From the NCBI GenBank assembly GCA_905199755.1, contig CAJKHT010000012.1:1-48214 (forward strand): 48,214 nt of DNA, written 5' to 3'. The DNA is from an uncultured Eubacteriales bacterium. Its GTDB lineage: Bacteria; Bacillota; Clostridia; UBA1381. Position numbers and translations under genes: made by a program. This document shows, piece by piece, positions 1 to 8,328 of this stretch. The notes under the pieces were generated by a model. The model was not told the DNA's origin, searched no databases, and saw only the letters and a program-made list of their open reading frames with translations. Position 1 is the first letter of the stretch; every line of letters begins with the position of its first letter.

Positions 1-357
1 AGAGACGGTGCAAGAGAAAGAATTTGGACAGTTAAGCCGAATCATCCAATTGCGGAAGGTGTAGATGAAACTTTTGCGCTTGATTGCGAGGAAATGTACG
101 GAGAGCCTTTTGATATTGCCGATCCGTTAGAGACAATATTTATGGGATGGTTTAACGGCGGAGAGGTGTTCCGCTCAGGTTGTACATGGATAAGAGGTAA
201 CGGAAAGATTTTCTATTTCCAGCCGGGACATGAAACAAATACGGCATACCACAATAAGAATGTTCAAAGGATTTTGAAAAATGCGGTTAAGTGGGCATGC
301 CCTATAAAGAAAAATATTCCGCTTATATGCCCAAACGTAGAGCCGTTGGAGAAGTGA
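1..357 (+). CDS. ThuA-like domain protein, C-terminal part (5' end outside window)
   Basis: The open frame runs from the first base to a TGA at 355-357, giving about 118 residues with no start in the window. It contains HPIAEG, EEMYGEPFDI, WFNGGEVFRSGC and FYFQPGHETNTAYHN. These are the conserved C-terminal blocks of the ThuA / trehalose-utilisation family, which has a class I glutamine-amidotransferase-like fold. In Sinorhizobium, ThuA works with the Gfo/Idh-type ThuB on 3-keto disaccharides. Here an isomerase and a Gfo/Idh oxidoreductase follow directly (32 bp to the next start), so a role in 3-keto-sugar metabolism is inferred. No signal peptide can be judged because the N-terminus is missing. 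Confidence 0.85.
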   Translation, partial: RDGARERIWTVKPNHPIAEGVDETFALDCEEMYGEPFDIADPLETIFMGWFNGGEVFRSGCTWIRGNGKIFYFQPGHETNTAYHNKNVQRILKNAVKWACPIKKNIPLICPNVEPLEK

Positions 358-388
358 TTTGAACAACGGAGAGGAGATGGAAAATAAT

Positions 389-1357
389 ATGGAACTTTCT
401 GTTATGTCACCTGTTTTGAATGATATGAAGCTTGAGGAAGCGGTTAAATATTTAAGCGGACTCGATGTTGACAGTATGGAATTGGGTGCGGGCGGTTATC
501 CGGGAAAGGCGCATGTTGATCCTGAGGAATATATAGGCGATACAGAAAAGATTAAACAGCTGAAATCGCTTTTTGAGAAATATAATATGAAGATTTCCGC
601 AATAGCGTGTCATGGAAATCCCGTTCACCCGAACAGAGAAATTGCTGCAAAATTCCATGATGAATTTGTTGCTGCCATGAAATTGGCGGTAATGCTTGAT
701 GTGGACACGATTATAGGATTTTCGGGCTGTCCCGGAGATTGTGCCGAATCAAAGAATCCGAACTGGGTAACCTGCGCATGGCCGCCGGAATATCTTGACA
801 TTCTCGATTGGCAGTGGAATGAGGTTTTGATACCTTATTGGAGGGAAACGGCTAAAATTGCCAAAGAGATAGGTATAAAGAAAATAGCATTTGAAATGCA
901 TCCGGGATTTTGTGTGTATAATCCATCAACCTTGCTAAGAATAAGGGAGGCTGTAGGCGATATTATAGGTGCCAATGTTGATCCGAGCCATTTGTTCTGG
1001 CAGGGAATAGATCCCTGCGAGGCTATAAAGATGCTCGGCGGTGACGCGATATATCACTTCCATGCAAAGGATACAAAGATTGATAAGGCAAATACCTCCA
1101 GAATAGGAGTTCTTGATACACAGGAATACGGAGAAGTTTTGCAGCGTTCATGGGTATTCAGAACCGTTGGTTACGGTCACGGTAAAGAGGTGTGGAATAA
1201 TATTATAAGCACACTTAAGGCTGTAGGCTACGACGGTGTCATATCCATTGAACATGAGGACGGCTTAATGTCCGCAAAAGAGGGGCTTGAAAAGGCTGTT
1301 AGGTTTTTGCGTGATACCGTGATTTACGAAAGCGCGGGTGAAATGTGGTGGGCATAA
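389..1357 (+). CDS. Sugar phosphate isomerase/epimerase-like TIM-barrel protein (AP endonuclease 2 fold)
   Basis: This is a 322-residue cytoplasmic protein of the xylose-isomerase-like TIM-barrel family (PF01261). Likely metal ligands are visible: E169 in FEMHPGF, D198 and H201 in NVDPSH, H225 in YHFHAKD and E288 in ISIEHED. The start is taken as ATG 389, which has GGAG about 8 bp upstream. TTG 359 and ATG 377 are in frame, but TTG 359 has no SD and ATG 377 abuts the purine run. Members isomerise or epimerise sugars, keto-sugars or inositols and often accompany Gfo/Idh dehydrogenases. The stop overlaps the next start by 13 bp, so translation is coupled. The substrate cannot be read from the sequence. 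Confidence 0.85.
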   Translation: MELSVMSPVLNDMKLEEAVKYLSGLDVDSMELGAGGYPGKAHVDPEEYIGDTEKIKQLKSLFEKYNMKISAIACHGNPVHPNREIAAKFHDEFVAAMKLAVMLDVDTIIGFSGCPGDCAESKNPNWVTCAWPPEYLDILDWQWNEVLIPYWRETAKIAKEIGIKKIAFEMHPGFCVYNPSTLLRIREAVGDIIGANVDPSHLFWQGIDPCEAIKMLGGDAIYHFHAKDTKIDKANTSRIGVLDTQEYGEVLQRSWVFRTVGYGHGKEVWNNIISTLKAVGYDGVISIEHEDGLMSAKEGLEKAVRFLRDTVIYESAGEMWWA

Positions 1358-2412
1358 AGCATAAACTCGGAATAATCGGTTTCGGAGGTATGGGGCGCGC
1401 GCATTTTGACGCTTTAAAGGACTTCGACAGAGTAGAAGTAAAAGGCATTTTTGACATTGATACCAACGCAATGGATGCGGGAAGAAACAGGGGATTGGTC
1501 GCATATGAGTCAAAAGAGGCTCTTTTGACGGATGATGAGATTGATTTGGTACTGGTATCTGCCACTAATGAAGTACATAAGTCCCTTCTTATTGAAGCGA
1601 TGCGTGCCGGAAAACATGTAATATCGGAAAAGCCTGTTACATTAAGCTCTGAAGAATTGATTGATGTGATAACTGTTTCCGAAGAAACGGGAAAGGTATT
1701 TACCATAGATCAAAACAGACGCACCAATCGTGATTTTGTTCTTATGAAGAGAAAACTCGAAGAAGGAGTTATCGGAAAGCCTATCGTTATAGAATCGAGA
1801 GTTGAAGGCTCGCGAGGTATTCCGCGTGGATGGAGAACTCTGAAGTCGTTGGGCGGAGGAATGATGTTTGACTGGGGTGTTCATTTAATCGATCAGATTC
1901 TGTATATGCTTGATGAGAAGGTGACTCAGGTATATTGCAAAATGATGAGCGTAAATTACCCGGAGGTAGATGATAATTTTCATCTTGTATTGACTTTTGA
2001 AAGTGGTTTGATTGCAATAATTGAGGTTGGAACAAACCATTATATTACACACCCTCGCTGGTATGTTATGGGTGAAAACGGAACTCTGCAAATAGATGAT
2101 TGGGAATGTAACGGCAGAATAGTACGAAACAAATATTCTGAGAACGAATGGGAAGAAGAAATCTTTATGACTGCCGCAGGTCCCACAAAGACAATGGCAC
2201 CAAGAAGAGGAAATTCGGTTGAAACCATCAAACTATCTATGCCGGAGGATGCGGAGGATAATCTTACTATAGTCTATAATCAATTCATAGACGCCGTTGA
2301 GGGTAAAGAGAAGCTTCGGATAACACCCGAACAAGCATTGAGAGTTATGAGGGTTATGGAAGCGGCATTTAAATCCTCCGAACAAAACCGGGCTGTAAAC
2401 ACAGAGATATAA
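1345..2412 (+). CDS. Gfo/Idh/MocA family NAD(P)-dependent sugar oxidoreductase
   Basis: This is a 355-residue cytoplasmic oxidoreductase. Residues 9-17 hold the Rossmann dinucleotide motif GIIGFGGMG. E95-K96-P97 (ISEKP) is the family's catalytic lysine motif, and GGMMFDWGVHLID at 171-183 carries the D176/H180 pair expected in the substrate domain. Translation starts at GTG 1345 or the adjacent GTG 1348, inside the end of the isomerase gene, without a strong SD of its own, so coupling is likely. Members oxidise a sugar hydroxyl, often at C3, or reduce the keto sugar. With the ThuA-like and isomerase genes it forms a plausible oxidise/rearrange module. A terminator follows 28 bp after the stop. 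Confidence 0.9.
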   Translation: MVGIKHKLGIIGFGGMGRAHFDALKDFDRVEVKGIFDIDTNAMDAGRNRGLVAYESKEALLTDDEIDLVLVSATNEVHKSLLIEAMRAGKHVISEKPVTLSSEELIDVITVSEETGKVFTIDQNRRTNRDFVLMKRKLEEGVIGKPIVIESRVEGSRGIPRGWRTLKSLGGGMMFDWGVHLIDQILYMLDEKVTQVYCKMMSVNYPEVDDNFHLVLTFESGLIAIIEVGTNHYITHPRWYVMGENGTLQIDDWECNGRIVRNKYSENEWEEEIFMTAAGPTKTMAPRRGNSVETIKLSMPEDAEDNLTIVYNQFIDAVEGKEKLRITPEQALRVMRVMEAAFKSSEQNRAVNTEI

Positions 2413-2439
2413 AAAACGGAGTATAAATAAAAATTTTCA

Positions 2440-2480
2440 AATACCGTGCCTACGCTTTGCGGCACGGTATTTGTGCTTTT
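2440..2480 (+). terminator. Rho-independent terminator after the ThuA-isomerase-oxidoreductase operon
   Basis: The arms AATACCGTGCC (2440-2450) and GGCACGGTATT (2461-2471) form a perfect 11-bp stem with a 10-base loop, followed by TGTGCTTTT. It separates the metabolic trio from the secreted-protein operon. Confidence 0.85.
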
Positions 2481-2542
2481 ATCTGCAACAGCGTAGAGTT
2501 ATAATAATGTAATTACAATATATATGCTGTGTATTTTTTAAT

Positions 2543-2641
2543 AAAATGGGACAAAGTAATAAACTGTTACCATGCCTCTCTTCAAAGTGAGAATTATTAA
2601 CCAAACTGTCTCTTGAAAAAGATATAAAGGTGTTGTATTAT
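2543..2641 (+). promoter_or_regulatory. Activator-type promoter of the secreted-protein operon
   Basis: A sigma-A-like promoter is visible: TTGAAA (2613-2618), a 17-bp spacer, then TATTAT (2636-2641). Upstream lie AAAATGGGAC (2543-2552), AACTGTTAC (about 2562-2570) and CAAAGTGA (2583-2590). The same three blocks, similarly spaced, occur before the SLH gene at 35066. In both places CAAAGTGA ends 23 bp before the -35 start. That layout suggests binding of a shared activator. The AraC-type regulator at 32595 is the obvious candidate but this is inference. The leader is about 150 nt. Confidence 0.6.
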
Positions 2642-2700
2642 GGAATTGTCATTTAGATGCGGTAACCGGTGTACCGCAGTATAGGAAAATTATTGATGAG

Positions 2701-2727
2701 AAAGGAGGAGCCGGTATGAAATTTTAG
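2701..2727 (+). other. Shine-Dalgarno plus three-codon minimal ORF in the leader
   Basis: In the 5' leader of the CBM gene, AAAGGAGGAG (2701-2710) precedes ATG AAA TTT TAG (2716-2727). This is a well-placed ribosome binding site for a peptide of only three residues. It may be a minimal leader ORF, a standby site, or the relic of a lost start. Apart from this and the promoter, nothing gene-like was seen between 2480 and 2798. Confidence 0.3.
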
Positions 2728-2798
2728 CGAATATGCCTTAGGGTAAGTTATAATCATGTTTATATTATTAAAGCGTTTTTTAAGGAGGAAAACGATTT

Positions 2799-5393
2799 AT
2801 GAAAAATTTAAAAAGATTTAGCAGTATAGCGGTTACGGCAGCAATGCTTTTTTCTGTTTGTTTCAATATGCCGGCTTCAGCCGCAACAGGTACGGAGTCG
2901 AGTACGGAACCGACTCTCAGAGTCGGAGAAACATTGCAGCTTGTCGATTTCTTGGATAGCTGCAACAGTGAAAAACGACAATACGGCTGGTATAATTGGG
3001 ATGGTTCGGCTTGTATATGGGAGACGGGTCTTGCAAGTGAAAGAACCGATGTGATAAAAGCAGCCGGCGGAAACGTATATGACGCTAAGGTAAATGTTGA
3101 ACAAGCGGGTACATATACTCTAACCTACAGAGCTGTTAACGGTGACGCCATAAGCAGTATCAATGTATCGGTCAACGGTACTGCATATAGTTTTACGGAA
3201 GCTGACGGCGGTGGTTTCAGCGGTTATTCAACAGGTATATATACCTCCGTTGGCGGAGTAGATCTGAATGAAGGCATAAACACAATAGAATTTTCGGTTG
3301 CGTTGGCTCCCCCGGGTAACAACGGCTTTGTAGCAGCTCTTGATTATGTGGGGCTTGAGGAGTATACCGCAGCGGTTCCCGAGTTTAAAATCGGTGAGGA
3401 AATGAAGCTTATTAATTTTGTAAATGACAATAAGCAAGCATACGGAGATTATAAATGGACAACAGGCTGGGGATCGGGCGTAGCGTTTTGGCATGACGGA
3501 GTTTCGACAGACGATAATAACGCAATTCAAACAAATGAAGTTAATACATACACAGCTAAGGTCAACGTTGCAGCTGCCGGAAAATACACTTTAACCTACG
3601 GTGCGGCGGATTATAACGGCACCGTGACCAAGGTGGCGGTAAACGGCGTTAGTTACAGTGCTGTTGCTGTAAGTGAAAGTACATATACAGGCGGTTACAA
3701 AATGCAACACTATAAAACAACCGGTGGCGTACAGTTTAACCAAGGAGAAAACATAATTGTATTCACAGTAGGAGTGAACGACACGGGAGATGGATTTGAT
3801 ACAGCTCTTGACTACATGAAGTATGAAGAATGGACAGAGCCGACGGTTGTTATCGGAGAAAAGATAGAATGTGAAGGCTACATAGACGGTAATGATTCAC
3901 TTTGGCAATCGGCGTGGACGGGTGCTCGTATTTGGGAAGATATAACTGAAAGCAAAACGTATGATATGACTGTCAATCTTGCCGAGGCGGGATCGTACAG
4001 TCTTGAGGTGGGAGCTGCAACATATGCAAGTTCCAATTACCTTAGTCCTGTCAGTATTTCGGTGAATGGTGAAGAATTGGGATATTTAAAGAGTGCGGAC
4101 GGCATCAATGATGCTTTCGCTACAGAGAGTGGAGAACCGTATTACACCGTACCGAATAATGACGCTTTTACTTTTAAGCGTTCTATGTCGAGTATTCCTA
4201 TAGCTATGAATGCGGGAGCGAACACGATAACTTTTACAGTTTACGACAGAGCGAGTGTTGTAAATGAAGGCTACGGAACGTATGCGGTGCTTGATTATAT
4301 AAAGTTTTTAGAGCCTACATATCCTGCTCTTGTGCCGGGAGAAAAGCTTGAGGCTGAGGCGTTTTTAAAGATAAACAGCGGTTTTTCAAATTGGAAACCG
4401 AGCGCAAGCGGTGCAAGCAACGGAAATGTTGCATATATCGGAGATGACAATACGGAGTCGGCGGAATATAAAATGTATTTCAATGTTGCCGAAGCGGGAA
4501 CGTACAGCTTTGTTGCCGGAGTGGCGGCATACGGTGTGGCAGATTATTTCAGCCCTGTGTCTGTAACGATAAACGGTGTTGATTGCGGATATATACAGGC
4601 AACAGACGGAACCGGTGCCTTTAACAAGCTTGACAGCAATGCGTATTTGCAGGCAGATGGCTGGGGATTTAGAAGATTTGCTCTTAAGAATTCCTTGCAG
4701 CTTAACGAAGGAACGAACGAGGTTGTATTTAAGGTGTATAACCGATCGGTAACAGGCACAGTAAGCTCTGACGGAACTCCGCATATAGGATGTCATGCCG
4801 GATTTGACTATATTTCGATTGAGAAACTCAAAACTCTTGATAATTTATCTGTTTCAATCGACAGCACTATTGCTGTGGGAGATTTGAAAGCGGTCACAGT
4901 AAAGAGCGGAGATACTGTTGTGAAAATCAGTGATGTAAGCAGCATGACGTGTTCTTCCTCAATTGAAAATATTGTCAAGATAACAGCGTTAAACGATCAG
5001 TATTACATAACGGGTTTGGAACCGGGAACAACCGTTATTAAGGTTGAGATAAGAGTGAATTCTTCCGATATTGAAACGGTTATATTGGAAGCTGACGTAA
5101 CGGTTACGGCAGAAAGTGATGTTTATATTACGGATGCATATGTCAATGATGACGGAAGTTTTTCGTTCACTGTTAACAACAACCAATTTGATGACCTGAA
5201 CGGTGTAGCGTATGCGGCTTGTTATGACGGAGGACTTCTGAAAGATGTTAAATTCTTTGAAATAAAAAATCTTTCATTCTCAGAGGATTGTACAGGAGTG
5301 TTCAAGGACTATAATTCGGCATATACAACAAAAATAATGATTTTTGATAGTATGGGAAAAATGATTCCTCTGATGAAAGCAAAAGAATTATAA
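2799..5393 (+). CDS. Secreted protein with four tandem carbohydrate-binding-like modules
   Basis: This is an 864-residue exported protein. Residues 1-28 form a signal peptide ending PASA|AT. Four beta-sandwich repeats start near residues 40, 195, 350 and 510. Each opens with a variant of VGE-LQ-L-DF (RVGETLQLVDF, KIGEEMKLINF, IGEKIECEGY, PGEKLEAEAF) and contains an AGTYTL- or AGSYSL-like strand and ALDY or FDY near its end, like CBM6/CBM35-type modules. An Ig-like or bacterial-Ig tail fills about 680-864. No catalytic residues, SLH or dockerin were recognised, so attachment to the cell is unknown. The start has GGAGG 10 bp upstream. It heads a run of secreted genes and probably binds the polysaccharide cut by its neighbours. 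Confidence 0.75.
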   Translation: MKNLKRFSSIAVTAAMLFSVCFNMPASAATGTESSTEPTLRVGETLQLVDFLDSCNSEKRQYGWYNWDGSACIWETGLASERTDVIKAAGGNVYDAKVNVEQAGTYTLTYRAVNGDAISSINVSVNGTAYSFTEADGGGFSGYSTGIYTSVGGVDLNEGINTIEFSVALAPPGNNGFVAALDYVGLEEYTAAVPEFKIGEEMKLINFVNDNKQAYGDYKWTTGWGSGVAFWHDGVSTDDNNAIQTNEVNTYTAKVNVAAAGKYTLTYGAADYNGTVTKVAVNGVSYSAVAVSESTYTGGYKMQHYKTTGGVQFNQGENIIVFTVGVNDTGDGFDTALDYMKYEEWTEPTVVIGEKIECEGYIDGNDSLWQSAWTGARIWEDITESKTYDMTVNLAEAGSYSLEVGAATYASSNYLSPVSISVNGEELGYLKSADGINDAFATESGEPYYTVPNNDAFTFKRSMSSIPIAMNAGANTITFTVYDRASVVNEGYGTYAVLDYIKFLEPTYPALVPGEKLEAEAFLKINSGFSNWKPSASGASNGNVAYIGDDNTESAEYKMYFNVAEAGTYSFVAGVAAYGVADYFSPVSVTINGVDCGYIQATDGTGAFNKLDSNAYLQADGWGFRRFALKNSLQLNEGTNEVVFKVYNRSVTGTVSSDGTPHIGCHAGFDYISIEKLKTLDNLSVSIDSTIAVGDLKAVTVKSGDTVVKISDVSSMTCSSSIENIVKITALNDQYYITGLEPGTTVIKVEIRVNSSDIETVILEADVTVTAESDVYITDAYVNDDGSFSFTVNNNQFDDLNGVAYAACYDGGLLKDVKFFEIKNLSFSEDCTGVFKDYNSAYTTKIMIFDSMGKMIPLMKAKEL

Positions 5394-5403
5394 AAGAAAA
5401 AAG

Positions 5404-5437
5404 CTTTGTGAGGCTGTATTTTTGCAGTCTCACAAAG
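5404..5437 (+). terminator. Intergenic hairpin between two secreted-protein genes
   Basis: CTTTGTGAGGCTG (5404-5416) pairs with CAGTCTCACAAAG (5425-5437), 13 bp with one G-U pair. No T-run follows on the + strand, so it may be a leaky terminator or an mRNA-stabilising or processing hairpin that gives the first gene more transcript. On the - strand it is followed by a T-rich run. Confidence 0.5.
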
Positions 5438-5501
5438 TCCTATTACAATGTTTCAAAAAGAAATGTTAACAGAATTATGTTTCAAGAAAGGAGGTGTTTT
5501 A

Positions 5502-8294
5502 GTGAAAAAGTATTTGTTTAGTTTGAAAAATTTTATTTGCCTTTTCCTTTTTTGCTTATTGCTCACCATATCGGAAAATGTTTTTGCGGAAAATATAATA
5601 ACCGATATTATACCAAAGGGGAATATCGGTGTTTTTGAAGCGGGAGATACGGTAGAGTATACGTTAAAACACAATGTTTCGCCCAACAGCCGTATTATAA
5701 GTTATCGGTTAACGGACATGAGCGGCAGATTAATGGTTGAGGAAAAACTGTGGCTGAAAGCAAATTCACAGGAAACTGTTTTAAGCCTTGACAATTTGAA
5801 GGTGGGTTGGTATCGTATAAGATTTTACAGCGGCACAGAGGAAATAACCGATCAATATTGCAGTGCGGCAGTGGTGATGCCGTATGAAGGACGCGGGGGG
5901 GGTTCGGATTCTCCGCTGTGCATGGATCTTGCGGGGCAATATGCAAATTTTGACAGTGCCGCATATAACTCATCGTGGAGCGATGATGACAGAGCCGCAT
6001 TTTCGAGAGCAATGAAGCTTGCCGGATTTGGATATGTGCGTGAAAGAGTCGGTGACAGAGATACGGGAACAGCGTCTTACCAAACCATAACTGCTCAGAC
6101 CTCGTCACTTGCCGAGCAGGGTTTGAAGATTTTAAATGAGTTTTCATCCGGCGGAACATACGAGGAGGATTTGTATACAACATATGCGCGAGCATATAAT
6201 AACGGCAGAGCATATAGAGGAAAGATATATGCGTGGGAGGGTGCAAATGAGCCGGATGCAATACGTACAAGTCTCACGGCTGATATGGAAGCGTCTGTGT
6301 TTAAAGCGTCGGCTCTCGGAATACTTGATTCTAATGCAAAGGCAATTAAAATATCACCCTCAATGTATGATTATCACAGCACCGACTTTATGGAAACATT
6401 GATGCAGAACGGTATTTTGGACTATGCCGATGCGATAAATATTCACTCGCACAAAGGCTTTGAAAACAAACCGTATCTTTCATTCCCGGATAAGATAGTG
6501 AAAACAGCAAAAGAGCTTGCGACAGTTTACGGAGGAGGGAAAGCGGTTTGGTGTACAGAGGCAGGACTTTCTTGTCCTAACGATGAGCAAGCGGATGTCT
6601 ATGATTCAAGTCAGTATGCTCTGGCGAAATACGCTGTAACCTCGGCTGCGGAATCCTTTGCAAACGGAGGAACAGACAAACATTTCTATTTTTTGGGAAG
6701 ATATTATGCGGGTTCAAATGAATCAATGGGTATATTTACAAAAAACAATATGCCGTATTCGGCATATTCCGCACTTGCCAATATGACATATCATTTAGAA
6801 AACGGCAGAATAAAAGGTGTTCTGAAAAACCTTCCGGACGGAATGCACGGTTATGTGTTTGACAGAGGAGCGGATGACGTTGCAATTATTTGGAATGAAG
6901 GCGAAGAAGGCAGTTATATACAGCTTGAAACTGCAAGTGACGCAAAGATAGTTGATTTGTTGGGCGTAAACGAGGAGATGACTTATTCACCGCAAAACAA
7001 GATGATAAGTGTTAAAGTTACGGATTCTCCTGTAATAGTTGAATTTTCGGAACACTTAAGTTCTAAGAATTACTATACAAAAACTTATCCCGAATACGGG
7101 ACAAACGGTGTAAACGTACAGTCTGTTTCGGACGCAAAGAGGATAATTGTTCGTCAGCGTTGGGATGCTCCCACGATAGAAAACAGTGAATATGTTATTT
7201 CTACCGGCAAAGAATATAAGATTTATCTTGATGTTTGCAATCTTTCGAGCAGTGAAGCGAACGTTGAGATTATTCCTGATATAAGTGATTCGCTTGAAGT
7301 AACGGGCAACAAAAATTCTGTAACTGTTTCGCCGAGGAAGAGTGAAGTGATTGAATACACTGTAAAAATAAAGGATTCATATAAAAGAGCCGGAGATGCG
7401 TATATAAGCTTTGGCGGAGTTTTAGGAGAAGAAAAAATCTCACCGTCAACTGCAAAATGCCGCTTGGAGGCAGACAAGTCAGCCTGCGTATTGTCGGCAA
7501 TTAACAGTGCGAAAGATGCCTCGTCATGGGTAGAGGGTATAGACGGCACCACCGTCATATCACAGAACGGAAACGGCACGCAAATTGACGGTGTTCCCAG
7601 AGATCCGGGCAATTTCTGGTGTTTTCCGTATGTAAGGACGCTGATCGAGGAAACAAAAGACAGCGAGGGACTGTATTTTAAACTCAACGTTCCGGCTGAA
7701 TATGCGGCGTCGGGAGAAAATTTCCTCGGCAGAGTATGGGTTAGAACCTACTCCGATAATATCGGTTTCCTATATGATATAAGCGATTTCGCAGCGGGAG
7801 AAACAGAATACTATATTCCTTGGAATAAGTTTTATATGAGACTTGCCGGAACGATGACCGGCGTTGACCCCAATGATATAGCTGAAATTGCGATAGGATT
7901 TAATTCGTGGGATACAAGCAGAGTGAGAATGATATACACCGTGTCCGATATGTCGGTTTATACATATGAAAGCGCTGAAAACGATATATGTCCTACAATA
8001 CAGCTTTCCGGCATTAACAACGGAGCGGTACTCAGAGAGAAACAAAATCTGTGCGTTAGCGGAAATATACCGGAGGGTCTTTACAATATAAAGGTTTATT
8101 TGAATTATGCACCTTATGAAGATTTCTCTGTTTCCGGTGATAACCTTACGATAAATCTTTCCGCACTTAATGAAGGCGCATACAAGCTGTTTGTGACGGG
8201 AGAATGGAAATACGGTTTCGTAAGCCGCGAAAGCATAGATTTTTATTTGAGGGCAAAGGACGATTACTATGCAGAAGGGACATTTTACAAATAA
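5502..8294 (+). CDS. Secreted clan GH-A-like glycoside hydrolase (family not identified)
   Basis: This is a 930-residue exported enzyme. The start is GTG 5502, placed by the strong AAGAAAGGAGGTG eight bases upstream; an in-frame ATG at 5448 lacks this. Residues 1-29 are a signal peptide ending VFA|EN. An Ig-like domain (about 35-135) precedes a TIM-barrel-like region. That region has FGYVRERVGD (GH39-like N-terminal signature), the acid/base candidate E250 in GANEPD, and the nucleophile candidate E353 in WCTEAGLS, about 100 residues later as clan GH-A requires. Beta-sandwich domains fill the C-terminal half. It is paralogous to the enzyme at 9897. Substrate and CAZy family cannot be assigned. 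Confidence 0.75.
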   Translation: MKKYLFSLKNFICLFLFCLLLTISENVFAENIITDIIPKGNIGVFEAGDTVEYTLKHNVSPNSRIISYRLTDMSGRLMVEEKLWLKANSQETVLSLDNLKVGWYRIRFYSGTEEITDQYCSAAVVMPYEGRGGGSDSPLCMDLAGQYANFDSAAYNSSWSDDDRAAFSRAMKLAGFGYVRERVGDRDTGTASYQTITAQTSSLAEQGLKILNEFSSGGTYEEDLYTTYARAYNNGRAYRGKIYAWEGANEPDAIRTSLTADMEASVFKASALGILDSNAKAIKISPSMYDYHSTDFMETLMQNGILDYADAINIHSHKGFENKPYLSFPDKIVKTAKELATVYGGGKAVWCTEAGLSCPNDEQADVYDSSQYALAKYAVTSAAESFANGGTDKHFYFLGRYYAGSNESMGIFTKNNMPYSAYSALANMTYHLENGRIKGVLKNLPDGMHGYVFDRGADDVAIIWNEGEEGSYIQLETASDAKIVDLLGVNEEMTYSPQNKMISVKVTDSPVIVEFSEHLSSKNYYTKTYPEYGTNGVNVQSVSDAKRIIVRQRWDAPTIENSEYVISTGKEYKIYLDVCNLSSSEANVEIIPDISDSLEVTGNKNSVTVSPRKSEVIEYTVKIKDSYKRAGDAYISFGGVLGEEKISPSTAKCRLEADKSACVLSAINSAKDASSWVEGIDGTTVISQNGNGTQIDGVPRDPGNFWCFPYVRTLIEETKDSEGLYFKLNVPAEYAASGENFLGRVWVRTYSDNIGFLYDISDFAAGETEYYIPWNKFYMRLAGTMTGVDPNDIAEIAIGFNSWDTSRVRMIYTVSDMSVYTYESAENDICPTIQLSGINNGAVLREKQNLCVSGNIPEGLYNIKVYLNYAPYEDFSVSGDNLTINLSALNEGAYKLFVTGEWKYGFVSRESIDFYLRAKDDYYAEGTFYK

Positions 8295-8328
8295 ATATAT
8301 TTAAAATCAAGAGGAGAGTGACGTAATT

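Noticed and set aside
5448..5501. Upstream ATG start for the first clan GH-A-like enzyme
   Set aside because: The extra 18 codons include the strong ribosome binding site of GTG 5502, after which a normal signal peptide begins.
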